Assembly: GCA_963717155.1 (NCBI GenBank)
Contig: OY970326.1
Coordinates: forward strand, 2,790,001-2,854,000
Reading direction: 5' to 3'
Source of the DNA: G963717155 sp963717155
Lineage (GTDB): Bacteria > Actinomycetota > Thermoleophilia > Gaiellales > JALYLC01
DNA: 64,000 bases
Part shown: positions 43,978-51,510 of the stretch, one piece after another
Layout: every line of letters begins with the position of its first letter
Position numbering within the stretch: position 1 is the first letter of the stretch
Notes under the pieces: model-generated
The model's input: the letters and a program-made list of their open reading frames with translations, nothing else
What the model was told of the DNA's origin: nothing
The model's database searches: none
Translations under genes and position numbers: made by a program

Positions 43978-44541
43978 CTACGCGTGCTGGGTGACGGGCG
44001 CCCTCTCGGCGATCTCCTCGACTGCCGCGGCGCAGAACGCCGCCAGATCGTCGGGCTTGCGGCTCGTCACGAGCCCGTCGTCGACCACGACCTCCCGGTC
44101 GACCCAGTCGCCGCCTGCGTTCCGCATGTCCGTGCGGAGCGACGGCCAGGACGTGACGGTGCGACCCCGCACCGCCTCGGCCTCGATCAGCAGCCACGGC
44201 GCGTGGCAGATCGCCGCGACAGGCTTGCGCTGATCGAAGAAGCTGCGCACGAAGGTCACCGCATGGGCGTCCATGCGCAGCGCGTCGGGGTTCGCAACGC
44301 CGCCCGGCAGCACCAGCGCGTCGTAGTCGTCCGCGCGCGCGTCGGAGACCTCGAGGTCGACGGGGAACGTGTCGCCCTTGTCCAGGTGGTTGAAGCCCTG
44401 GATCGAGCCGCTCTTGATCGACAGCGTGTCGACGATTGCACCTGCCGCGAGCAGCGCGTCGCGCGGCTTCGTGAACTCGACCTGCTCGACGCCATCGGTG
44501 GCCAGGATGGCGACCTTCTTGCCCTTCAGCGTGTCTGGCAT
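43978..44541 (-). CDS. DJ-1/PfpI-family protein
   Basis: A 187-aa class I glutamine-amidotransferase-like protein of the PfpI/YhbO type. The nucleophile elbow is AAICHAPWLLIEA (Cys about 111, His next to it), the acidic residue is VEQVEF in the N-terminal strand (DGVEQVE), and DALVLPGGVANPDALRMD is typical. Members act as glyoxalase III, deglycase-like or chaperone proteins in carbonyl stress. A GAGGAG Shine-Dalgarno precedes the ATG. It is followed by a perfect terminator hairpin and then the gabD gene, in the same orientation but probably a separate unit. Confidence 0.9.
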   Translation of the reverse strand: MPDTLKGKKVAILATDGVEQVEFTKPRDALLAAGAIVDTLSIKSGSIQGFNHLDKGDTFPVDLEVSDARADDYDALVLPGGVANPDALRMDAHAVTFVRSFFDQRKPVAAICHAPWLLIEAEAVRGRTVTSWPSLRTDMRNAGGDWVDREVVVDDGLVTSRKPDDLAAFCAAAVEEIAERAPVTQHA

Positions 44542-44593
44542 GGGAACTCCTCGATTCGAGTTGCTCGAGGTACGTTCACCGTGGGCGTGTCGA

Positions 44594-45721
44594 CTAAACC
44601 TTCACGAGATCGCGCTCCGGCACGATCCCGAAACGCCCGGCGGTCTCGCGCAGGGCGTCGTCGAGCGGCCACGCGTCGGCCCGTTCGTCGCCCTCGTGGG
44701 CGGGCGAGCCGCCCTTCAGCACCATGCTCCCGGTGTTGTCGCCGACTCGCTCGATCTCGGCGAGCTCGTCGTCGGTCAGCGCCTGGGCGGGCAGCGAGGC
44801 CAGCTCCTCCCGCTCGAGCTCGACGGGCTTCGCGTCGGGGCCCGGCTCCTGGATCAACGTCGGCACGACGCAGGCGACCGCAGGTTGGGCGAGCGTCCAC
44901 TGGCACGCGAGCTGCAGCAGCGTGAGCCCGTGGCGGTCGGCGATCGGGCGTACGAGGTCGAGCCGCTCGCGCCCGGCGGCGACCCAGCCTGCGGGACGGA
45001 ACAGACGATGGTCCGGACGCACGAGCACCGACTCGTCGAACAGCGCGTCGTGGAACAGGCCGCCGTAGTCGACGACCCGGGCCAGCACCCGCACGTCGTG
45101 CTCGACGCAGGCGGGCAGGGCAAGCCGGGCGGGCCAGGGCTCGAACGGGTTCAGGATCAGCATCGACCAGTCGATCAGCGGCCCGAAGCGCTCGAGGCAG
45201 GCGATGACGTCGAGCGTGAAGCCGTTCGCGGGGCCCGGAGCCACGCCGATCGAGTCGGCGAGACCCTCGTCCCGCAGCGCGGCCATCGCGTCCCAGACCT
45301 CGGGCGACGTGTAGCCGATGCGGTCCGGGTTGTGCAGGAGGAGGAGATCGAAGCGCTCGACACCGCAGCGCTCGAGGCTCGCCTCGGCGGCGCGGCGCAG
45401 GTACGAGCCGTAGGCTCCAGCGCCTCGCAACCGGGGATCGGTGAAGCGCGGGTAGCCGCGAGGGCCGTCCCGCTCTCCGTCGACGAAGTCGTGGCCGACG
45501 GCACCGACGAGACGGAAGGCCGCACGATCGAGGCCGGCGATCGCCCGCCCGACGAGCCGATCGGCCTCTCCCTCGCCGTAGACATCGGCCGTCACGACGG
45601 TGCGGATCCGATCGTCCGGGCGCAGCAGCGGGACGAGGCGGTCGTCGTCGAGCGTCACGCCGTAGTGCAGGAAGCGACCGCCGCTCCAGGCACCCAGCGC
45701 AGCGTGGCCGAGATCGGTCAT
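44594..45721 (-). CDS. Aldo/keto reductase family protein
   Basis: A 375-aa TIM-barrel protein of the aldo/keto reductase superfamily. The N-terminus (ALGAWSGGRFLHYGVTLDDDRLVPLL) replaces the usual GLG..TW strand; the barrel has SLERCGVERFDLLLLHNPDRIGYTSPEVWDAMAALRDEGLADSIGVAPGP, which corresponds to the L-D-L-Y-H catalytic strand, and the C-terminal part (LQLACQWTLAQPAVACVVPTLI) forms the NADPH-binding end. The usual catalytic Asp-Tyr-Lys order is not obvious at the N-terminus (VVTADVYGEGEAD), so activity may be altered. The start ATG 45721 follows a C-rich region. Divergent from the dihydrofolate-reductase-fold gene. Confidence 0.85.
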   Translation of the reverse strand: MTDLGHAALGAWSGGRFLHYGVTLDDDRLVPLLRPDDRIRTVVTADVYGEGEADRLVGRAIAGLDRAAFRLVGAVGHDFVDGERDGPRGYPRFTDPRLRGAGAYGSYLRRAAEASLERCGVERFDLLLLHNPDRIGYTSPEVWDAMAALRDEGLADSIGVAPGPANGFTLDVIACLERFGPLIDWSMLILNPFEPWPARLALPACVEHDVRVLARVVDYGGLFHDALFDESVLVRPDHRLFRPAGWVAAGRERLDLVRPIADRHGLTLLQLACQWTLAQPAVACVVPTLIQEPGPDAKPVELEREELASLPAQALTDDELAEIERVGDNTGSMVLKGGSPAHEGDERADAWPLDDALRETAGRFGIVPERDLVKV

Positions 45722-45796
45722 GGTGGAAGGGTGCCACGCGATGAGTTCGGCCGCGCTGGCCGGTCTGATGGTGTGATACCCACGAGGGAGGCCCCA

Positions 45797-46441
45797 ATGG
45801 CACGGCTGAGAGTGAACATCGCGATGTCCCTGGACGGCTTCGTCGCCGGCCCCGATCAGAGCGTCGAGAACCCCCTCGGCAAGGGCGGGATGCAGCTGCA
45901 CGAGTGGGCCTTCGGCCTGGCGGCATGGCGCAACCCTCACGGCATGGAGGGCGGCGAGGTCAACGCCTCGACCGCGGTCGTCGAGGAGACGCTCCAGAAC
46001 ATCGGAGCGACCGTGATGGGCCGGAACATGTTCGGCGGCCACGGCGCGTGGACCGACCAGCCCTGGGATGGCTGGTGGGGCGACAACCCGCCGTTCCACA
46101 CGCCCGTCTTCATCGTCACCCACCACCCGCGCGAGCCCGTCACGATGGAGGGCGGCACGACGTTCATCTTCGTCACGGATGGCATCGAGTCCGCGCTCGC
46201 GCAGGCGCGGGAGGCCGCGGGCGGCAAGGACGTCTCTCTGGGAGGCGGCGCGAGCATCGTCCAGCAGTACCTGAAGGCCGGGCTGATCGACGAGCTGCAG
46301 ATCAACCTGGTACCCGTGCTGCTGGGTGGTGGCGCGCGGCTGTTCGACAACCTCGACGGCGCCGGCGTGAGCCTCGAATGCACGCGGGCAGTCGAGGCTC
46401 CCGGCGTGACGCACCTGCGCTACCGCGCCGTGCGGCCCTAG
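45797..46441 (+). CDS. Dihydrofolate-reductase-fold (RibD C-terminal-like) protein
   Basis: A 214-aa protein of the RibD-C/DHFR-like family: RVNIAMSLDGFVAGPDQSVENPLG at the start, VVEETLQNIGATVMGRNMFGG in the middle and GGGASIVQQYLKAGLIDELQINLVPVLLGGGARLFD at the end (NADPH-binding strand and turn). Such stand-alone proteins are small NADPH reductases with unknown substrates, sometimes called YyaP/YwjB. A GAGGGAGG Shine-Dalgarno lies upstream of ATG 45797. It converges with the M15-like peptidase gene, the two stops overlapping by four bases. Confidence 0.88.
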   Translation: MARLRVNIAMSLDGFVAGPDQSVENPLGKGGMQLHEWAFGLAAWRNPHGMEGGEVNASTAVVEETLQNIGATVMGRNMFGGHGAWTDQPWDGWWGDNPPFHTPVFIVTHHPREPVTMEGGTTFIFVTDGIESALAQAREAAGGKDVSLGGGASIVQQYLKAGLIDELQINLVPVLLGGGARLFDNLDGAGVSLECTRAVEAPGVTHLRYRAVRP

Positions 46442-47082
46442 CGGCCGTTGTACGAGAAGTGCTGGGTGTCCTGCGTGCTGCCGCTCCAGCTTCCGCCCCA
46501 GCCCCAGCCGACCGCCGCGAACGCGCGCACCAGGACGCCGCCGGCGACCGCCATCCCTGGGCGCACGCGGCTGCGGTTGAGGTAGGGGACGCTCGCGGGA
46601 TGCGATGTCTTGCCGCCCGAGATGTACGGGTTCTCGATCGGGTTGACGTCGATCGCGCGGCCGTACGCGTGGTTCGACCAGTGCGTCGATCCCGTCGCGG
46701 GCCGGCAGTTGAAGCTCGACGTGTTGTCGGCCTCGATCGAGCGGAAGTCGCTGCCCCCGTACGCGTCGACCGGCACCATCCGCCGGATCGGGAAGCGCGC
46801 GGCGTACAGCCGCCGGAACGCACCGACGATCGCGCTCGTCGCATCGCGGTTCACCACGAGCGTCCCGCGATGTGCGGAACCATCGAAGCCGACATACGTC
46901 AGCGAGACGAGCCGCAGGTCGTCGAGCGTGACCGGGCAGCCCGGCCGCCAGCTCGTCGGGGTCATCGTGGCGCGGACGGATGGGGGGATCGGGCGCACGG
47001 AGGCACTGAAGGGCGGCGCCGCGAATGCGGGTGCGGCACACGCCAGGATCGCTCCCAGCAACGCCAGCACGCGTACCGCCAT
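46438..47082 (-). CDS. Secreted M15-family (VanY-like) peptidase
   Basis: A 214-aa exported protein: a signal peptide (VRVLALLGAILACAAPAFA, cleavage after AFA at about residue 22), then a D,D-/L,D-peptidase-like domain with Zn2+ ligands GSTHWSNHAYGRAIDVNP (His...Asp, about residues 145-160) and the distal QHFSYNG (His about 209). It should trim peptidoglycan stem peptides outside the membrane. It begins 3 bases after the stop of the epimerase-like gene and may be co-transcribed with the MttB operon, but its function does not obviously fit betaine degradation. No penicillin-binding-protein motifs are present. Confidence 0.85.
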   Translation of the reverse strand: MAVRVLALLGAILACAAPAFAAPPFSASVRPIPPSVRATMTPTSWRPGCPVTLDDLRLVSLTYVGFDGSAHRGTLVVNRDATSAIVGAFRRLYAARFPIRRMVPVDAYGGSDFRSIEADNTSSFNCRPATGSTHWSNHAYGRAIDVNPIENPYISGGKTSHPASVPYLNRSRVRPGMAVAGGVLVRAFAAVGWGWGGSWSGSTQDTQHFSYNGR

Positions 47083-47084
47083 GC

Positions 47085-48194
47085 TCAGCTCGCCGCCGAG
47101 AAGAGCGGGGCCCCGAGCGCCGCGAGGTCGACGTCGACGCCCAGGCCCGGTGTCGTCGGCGCCGAGCCGAAGCCGTTCTGCGAGTGCGGCTGGTGCCCGG
47201 CGATGTGCTCGTTCGTCCAGTCGTTCATGAACGAGACGGTGAAGAGCGAGTCCGCCGGCGTGCTCGCCGCGAGGTGCGAGACGGCGGTCGTGACGATGTC
47301 GCCGCCCCAGGTGTCCTCGATCGTCAGGCGAAGCCCCAGCTGGACGGCGAGGTCGCGCATCAGCTTCGCCTTCGTGAGGCCGCCGACCTTCGAGATCTTG
47401 AGGTTGAACGCCTCCATCGCCTTCGCCTCGTAGGCGCGGAGCAGCGACTGGACGTCGTAGATGCACTCGTCGAGGACCATCGGCAGCGTCGTGCGCTGCC
47501 TGACGATCAAGCACTCCTCGAGCGTCGGGCACGGCTGCTCGAAGAAGACCCGCTCGAGATCGTCGATCGCGCGAGCGACGACGACGGCATCCTGCAGCCG
47601 CCACCCGCCGTTGGCATCGGCCACGACCGTATCCTCGGGCCCGGTGGACTCGACCACGCTGCGGGTGCGAGCGGCGTCCTCGTACGGATCGGCCCCGATC
47701 TTCAGCTGGAACGCGTGGATGCCCTCCGACCGACGTGCGGCGACGTACTCGGTCATCGCGTCCACCGATCCGAGCGGCACCGCGAAGTAGAGCGGGAAGT
47801 CATCTGTCAGGCGACCGCCGAGCAGCTCGCAGACGGGCAGGCCCGCGAACCTCCCGAGCACGTCCCAGCAGGCCGTGTCGATCGCGCTCTTCGCGTAGGC
47901 GTGGCCCATCAGGGCGCGATCCATCGCCTCGTTGACGGCGGCGAGGTTGCCGGCATCCCGTCCGACGACCGCGGGTGCGAGCTCGCGCAGTGCCGCCCGA
48001 GCGCCCTCGCCGTGCGATGGCAGGTACGCGGGCCCGAGCGGGCAGACCTCTCCGAAGCCCTCGATGCCGTCGGACGTCGTCACCCGCACGACCGTCGACG
48101 GCAGCACATCGATGACCCGGCCGCCGGACATCGTGTAGCTGCCGTACACGTAGCTGAGGTCGTAGCCGTAGACGTCGACCCGCGCGATCTTCAT
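47085..48194 (-). CDS. Enolase-superfamily protein resembling hydroxyproline-betaine 2-epimerase (HpbD)
   Basis: A 369-aa mandelate-racemase/muconate-lactonizing type enzyme. The N-terminal cap pattern (GSYTMSGGRV..., EVCPLGPAYLPSHGEGARAAL, GHAYAKSAIDTACWD) follows the HpbD/cis-3-hydroxyproline-dehydratase subgroup. The barrel shows FQLKIGADP (catalytic Lys), metal ligands Asp in VVADANGGW, Glu in FFEQPCPT and Asp/Glu in VLDECIYD, and the second Lys in FNLKISKVGG. HpbD epimerises (4-hydroxy)proline betaine at C2 so that it can be demethylated. This matches the MttB gene upstream. I infer the assignment from motif layout and context; a general dipeptide or hydroxyproline epimerase or dehydratase is possible. 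It is coupled to the 110-aa gene by a four-base overlap. Confidence 0.75.
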   Translation of the reverse strand: MKIARVDVYGYDLSYVYGSYTMSGGRVIDVLPSTVVRVTTSDGIEGFGEVCPLGPAYLPSHGEGARAALRELAPAVVGRDAGNLAAVNEAMDRALMGHAYAKSAIDTACWDVLGRFAGLPVCELLGGRLTDDFPLYFAVPLGSVDAMTEYVAARRSEGIHAFQLKIGADPYEDAARTRSVVESTGPEDTVVADANGGWRLQDAVVVARAIDDLERVFFEQPCPTLEECLIVRQRTTLPMVLDECIYDVQSLLRAYEAKAMEAFNLKISKVGGLTKAKLMRDLAVQLGLRLTIEDTWGGDIVTTAVSHLAASTPADSLFTVSFMNDWTNEHIAGHQPHSQNGFGSAPTTPGLGVDVDLAALGAPLFSAAS

Positions 48195-48523
48195 GGGATC
48201 ACGGGCGAGACGAGGGGCACGAAGCGCGGGCGCGCGAACCACCCTCCGAACGCCTCGCCCCACTCGACGCGCTCCAGACCTCCGTCGCGTCCGACGAGCA
48301 CGAGCTGCCAGTCGACGCGCTCGGGCACGAGCTCGCGATGGATCACCGCGGCGACGGCCCGCACCGCGGTGCGCACGGGGGGGCCGAGGTGTCCGTCGCA
48401 GTCGGCTGCGACACAGACCCACGGGCCGTCCGCCGACGGATGAACGGTCACGAGGCAGCGACCGCGGTTGTGGTGGGTGAGCGCGCGGTAGAAGAGCTCG
48501 ACGGGCGCCGGGTCGCCGCTCAC
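48191..48523 (-). CDS. Small conserved-looking protein of unknown function in the MttB operon
   Basis: I do not recognise this 110-aa protein. Starting at GTG 48523 it reads SGDPAPVELFYRALTHHNRGRCLVTVHP, has a Cys-x5-Cys-like segment (WVCVAADCDGHLG), helical RTAVRAVAAVIHRELVPERVDWQLVLVG and ends GGWFARPRFVPLVSP. No signal peptide or transmembrane helix. Both ends overlap the neighbours by four bases, GTG with the stop of the metallo-beta-lactamase-fold gene and TGA with the ATG of the epimerase-like gene, which implies tight coupling. The longer upstream frame to 48703 is only overlap with the neighbour. Function unknown; it may be a subunit or chaperone of the demethylation pathway. Confidence 0.6.
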   Translation of the reverse strand: MSGDPAPVELFYRALTHHNRGRCLVTVHPSADGPWVCVAADCDGHLGPPVRTAVRAVAAVIHRELVPERVDWQLVLVGRDGGLERVEWGEAFGGWFARPRFVPLVSPVIP

Positions 48524-49182
48524 CTCTGCCACGGCGGCTGATCGAACGCCCGGGCCAGCGCCTTCGCCCCGCCCTTGAGTACGGGCTGTCCGTGCGTCAC
48601 GAGCACGCGCTCGATGTCGAGCTTCGCGAGCGGCCGCAACGTCGGCAGGTATCGCTCGTCCCACCACGCCTTCCGCTTCGGCGTATCGAGCGGATCGTCC
48701 CATACGCGCAGTGCGCCCTTGCCCGTCTCGACGACCGCGTCACCCCACACCAGCGCGCGGTGCGACGGGATCTCGAACGGGAGCTCGGTGCGCCGCGGGC
48801 TGCCGATCGGGTACGCCCGCACATCTCCTGCGAGGGTCTCGCCGCCCTTCAGCGGGACGAGACCCGCGGCGTTCTCGAGCCGGCTCGCACAGCGGGCGTG
48901 GCCGAAGATCGCCGTGTCGTGCTGCTTTCCGAGGTGCTCCCAGACGAGCTCGGCGCTGCGCACGTGGTAGGGGATCGTGATCAGGATGCGCACCGTCCCG
49001 AACGCGTTCGCCTCGAGCGCGTGCAGCACGGGGTCGGTCTTGTCGTCGAGCAGCGGATCGACGATCACGAGCCCCACGTCGTCGCGCATCCAGTACGAGG
49101 TGACCTTCGCGCCGAAGGCGCCGGGATGCCACAGGCGATGGCGCCGGGTCCAGCTCCAGACGTTCGGTGCAATCTCGATCAT
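48520..49182 (-). CDS. Metallo-beta-lactamase-fold protein with a degenerate metal site
   Basis: A 220-aa protein with the MBL fold layout: IAPNVWSWTRRHRL (first strands), VGLVIVDPLLD (Asp-containing strand), GTVRILITIPYHVRSAELVWE, then ALVWGDAVVETGKG and the final VLVTHGQPVLKGG. The HxHxDH metal motif is missing: the position is ITIPYHVRSA, with a single His and no Asp-His, though the last His is kept. The active site is therefore probably one-metal or inactive. The ATG is preceded by TAATCT 6 bases upstream, overlapping the MttB stop, so it may also be expressed separately. Function unknown within this operon. Confidence 0.7.
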   Translation of the reverse strand: MIEIAPNVWSWTRRHRLWHPGAFGAKVTSYWMRDDVGLVIVDPLLDDKTDPVLHALEANAFGTVRILITIPYHVRSAELVWEHLGKQHDTAIFGHARCASRLENAAGLVPLKGGETLAGDVRAYPIGSPRRTELPFEIPSHRALVWGDAVVETGKGALRVWDDPLDTPKRKAWWDERYLPTLRPLAKLDIERVLVTHGQPVLKGGAKALARAFDQPPWQR

Positions 49183-49188
49183 CCCGAG

Positions 49189-49194
49189 AGATTA
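49189..49194 (-). promoter_or_regulatory. Internal -10 hexamer for the MBL-fold gene (leaderless)
   Basis: TAATCT on the minus strand ends 6 bases before the ATG at 49182 and overlaps the TAA stop of the MttB-family gene. It may allow the downstream genes to be transcribed without mttB. Confidence 0.35.
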
Positions 49195-50631
49195 GTCCCC
49201 GAGCTCCCGGCGGCGGCGCACGACGTACTCCTCGAGCTCCTCGCGGATCGCATCGTCGAGCGGGGGCTGCTCGTAGCTCTCGAGCTGCGCCCTCCAGATG
49301 TCGCTCGCGCGCGCGGCCGCGTCCTTGCTGCCCTTCTTCTTCCAGGCGTCGAAGTTCTGCGACGACGAGAGCAGTGGGCGGTAGAAGCATGTCCGGAACC
49401 GCTCCATCGTGTGCTGGCAGCCGAGGAAGTGACCGCCGTGGCCGACCTCCTGGTGCGCATCGAACGCGAGCGACGCCTCGTCGAACTCGAGCGGCGTGAA
49501 CTCGACCAGCAGCATCCGCAGGATCTCGATGTCGATGATGAACTTCTCGTAGCAGCTCACGAGGCCGCCCTCGAGCCAGCCCGCGGAGTGCATCACCCAG
49601 TTCGTGCCCGCCAGGAACGTCGGCAGCATCACCATCAGCGCCTCGTACGCCGACTGGGCGTCGGGCGTCTGGCTCGAGGTCAGGCCGCCGCCGGAGCGGA
49701 ACGGCAGGCCGAACCGGCGCGCGATCTGGCCCGTGCAGAAGAGCCCGATCGCCGACTCCGGGGTGCCGAACTGGGGCGAGCCCGACTGCATGTCGATGTT
49801 CGAGAGGAACGAGCCGAAGATCACGGGACAGCCGGGCCGGATCAGCTGCACGAGGGCGATCCCCGCGAGGGCCTCCGCGATCTGCTGGGCCAGCGTCGCA
49901 GGGATCGAGACGGGCGACATCGCGCCCATCAACAGGAACGGCGTCAGCAGCAGCGCCTGGTTGGCATTCGCGTACTCGAACAGCGAGTCGAGCATGCGGC
50001 CGTCCCAGCGGAGCGGCGAGTTGCAGTTGACGAGCGAGATCATCGCGGGCGTACGCTCGATCGACTCGCGGCTGCCGAACAGGATCTCGGTCATGCGGAT
50101 CGTGTCAGCGGCGTTCGGGCCGGACACGACGTTGCCCATGTAGATCTTGTCGGTCAGCGTCTGCAGCGCGTAGATCATGTCGAGGTGCCGCGAGTCGAGC
50201 GGAGTGTCGTCGGGCTCGCAGATCACGCCGCCGGCCGAGTCGAGCTCGCCGAACGACTGGGCGAGCTTCGTGAAGTTCCGGAAGTCCTCCATCGTCGCGT
50301 TGCGACGCGTCATGCCCTCGAGCACGAACGGCGGGCCGTAGACGCACGAGAACACCATGTGATCGCCGCCCATGTGCACCGAGTTCGCCGGGTTGCGCGC
50401 CTGCACGTCGAACTCACGCGGCGCCTTGGCGATCTGCTCGAGCACGAAGTCGGGATCGAGCTTGACGTTCTGCCCCTCGACGGTCTGCCCGTGCTGGCGG
50501 AAGATCTCGAGCGCACCATCGTGGTCGAACTCCACGCCGAGCTCGCTGATGATGCGGCGCCAGCCGCGATCGAGTGTCGCCATCGCGTCCTCGGAGAGGA
50601 TCTCGTAGCGCGGCATCCGGTTGACGAACAT
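49192..50631 (-). CDS. MttB-superfamily corrinoid methyltransferase (non-pyrrolysine), betaine-type
   Basis: A 479-aa TIM-barrel protein of the trimethylamine methyltransferase superfamily. The frame is uninterrupted, with no internal TAG, so it lacks pyrrolysine and belongs with MtgB/MtpB-like quaternary-amine demethylases. Visible patterns include LDPDFVLEQIAKAPREFDVQARNP near residue 65, GGDHMVFSCVYGPPFV, MGAMSPVSIPATLAQQIAEALAGIALVQLIRPGCPVIFG and HQEVGHGGHFLGCQHTMERFRTCFYRPLLSSSQNFDAW at the C-terminus. It should transfer a methyl group from a betaine to the corrinoid protein encoded at 51507. The chosen ATG 50631 has GAGGAG about 9 bases upstream. Substrate is inferred (proline/hydroxyproline betaine) from the epimerase-like gene in the same operon; glycine betaine is an alternative. 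Confidence 0.9.
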   Translation of the reverse strand: MFVNRMPRYEILSEDAMATLDRGWRRIISELGVEFDHDGALEIFRQHGQTVEGQNVKLDPDFVLEQIAKAPREFDVQARNPANSVHMGGDHMVFSCVYGPPFVLEGMTRRNATMEDFRNFTKLAQSFGELDSAGGVICEPDDTPLDSRHLDMIYALQTLTDKIYMGNVVSGPNAADTIRMTEILFGSRESIERTPAMISLVNCNSPLRWDGRMLDSLFEYANANQALLLTPFLLMGAMSPVSIPATLAQQIAEALAGIALVQLIRPGCPVIFGSFLSNIDMQSGSPQFGTPESAIGLFCTGQIARRFGLPFRSGGGLTSSQTPDAQSAYEALMVMLPTFLAGTNWVMHSAGWLEGGLVSCYEKFIIDIEILRMLLVEFTPLEFDEASLAFDAHQEVGHGGHFLGCQHTMERFRTCFYRPLLSSSQNFDAWKKKGSKDAAARASDIWRAQLESYEQPPLDDAIREELEEYVVRRRRELGD

Positions 50632-50669
50632 GCCCTGTCGCTCCTCGGCTCATACACCCCGGACGAGTC

Positions 50670-50698
50670 TTGACCGGGAAGAAACGCTAGCCTACACT
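50670..50698 (+). promoter_or_regulatory. Sigma-70-type promoter of the IclR operon
   Basis: TTGACC (50670-50675), a 17-base spacer and TACACT (50693-50698). It is the best consensus promoter seen in the window and drives the iclR-corrinoid operon. The expected start at about 50705 leaves a leader of about 38 bases. Confidence 0.75.
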
Positions 50699-50730
50699 CA
50701 TGTTATGGGACATGCGGCTCACCACATGAG
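50697..50730. promoter_or_regulatory. Inverted-repeat operator, probable IclR binding site
   Basis: CTCATGT (50697-50703) and ACATGAG (50724-50730) are exact inverted repeats, with a further ACATG at 50710-50714 that pairs with the CATGT of the left arm. The left arm overlaps the -10 hexamer of the iclR promoter, consistent with autorepression and with control of the divergent mttB promoter. Confidence 0.65.
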
Positions 50731-50742
50731 ACTGAGACCGTA

Positions 50743-51510
50743 GTGGCGACCCATACAGGCACCCAGGCCATCGACCGCGCCGCCGAGCTGCTCGTGCGCC
50801 TGATCGAGAGCGACCAGGCGTGGTCGACCGGCGAGCTCGCCGACAACACACGGCTTCCCAAGAGCACCGCCTCGCGCCTTCTGCGCGCGCTCGAGCGCCA
50901 CGAGCTCGTCCAGCGCGACCCGCAGAGCGGCGCCCTCCGCCCGGGCTCGGTGCTCGTCCAGTACGCGCGGCGCGGCGCAGGGAACCTCGATCTCGTGACG
51001 CTCGCCCGCCCCACGCTCGACCGGCTGGCAGAGGAGAGCGGCGAGACCGTCAACCTCGCAGTCCCGAGTGGCGCGGGCGTCGAGACCGTCGCCCAGGTCG
51101 ACAGCGGCTACATCCTCGGAACGACGAACTGGGTGGGCAGGCAGCTCGTGCTGCAGGCCTCCGCGCTCGGCAAGGTCTTCCTCGCCACGGGCGCCGCGCC
51201 CGTTCCCGCCACCCTCGAGGCGGCCACTCCGGCCACGATCGTCGACGGCGAGGCCCTGCAGCGCGAGCTCGCCCTCGTGCGCCAGCGCGGCTACGCGACG
51301 AGCGTCGAGGAGCTCGAGCCGGGCCTGCTCGCGGTCGCCGCCGGCGTGCGCGAGCGCTCGGGGCACGTGATCGCGGCGCTCGCCATCTCGGGGCCCTCCA
51401 TCAGACTGCAGCAACGCAACCTCGATCGGCTTGGCACCCTGCTGGTCGTAGAGGCAGACGCGCTCTCGGCGCGTCTCGGGTACCGACAGCGCGAGGAAGG
51501 AGCGGCATGA
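50743..51510 (+). CDS. IclR-family transcriptional regulator
   Basis: A 255-aa regulator: winged helix-turn-helix in residues 8-65 (AIDRAAELLVRLIE...WSTGELADNTRLPKSTASRLLRALERHELVQRD) and a C-terminal GAF-like effector domain (ETVNLAVPSGAGVETVAQVDSGYILG, ALGKVFLATGA, ELEPGLLAVAAGVRERSGHVIAALAISGP). IclR proteins respond to small acids or other metabolites, here probably a betaine or a breakdown product. It starts at GTG 50743 in the divergent gap with mttB and begins the operon for methyl transfer to folate; its stop overlaps the corrinoid-protein ATG. Direct binding to the repeat at 50697-50730 is an inference. Confidence 0.93.
   Translation: MATHTGTQAIDRAAELLVRLIESDQAWSTGELADNTRLPKSTASRLLRALERHELVQRDPQSGALRPGSVLVQYARRGAGNLDLVTLARPTLDRLAEESGETVNLAVPSGAGVETVAQVDSGYILGTTNWVGRQLVLQASALGKVFLATGAAPVPATLEAATPATIVDGEALQRELALVRQRGYATSVEELEPGLLAVAAGVRERSGHVIAALAISGPSIRLQQRNLDRLGTLLVVEADALSARLGYRQREEGAA

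Noticed and set aside
49192..50631. Pyrrolysine-containing MttB (trimethylamine methyltransferase)
   Set aside because: There is no in-frame TAG in the 479-codon frame and no pyl genes in the window, so it belongs to the non-Pyl betaine group.
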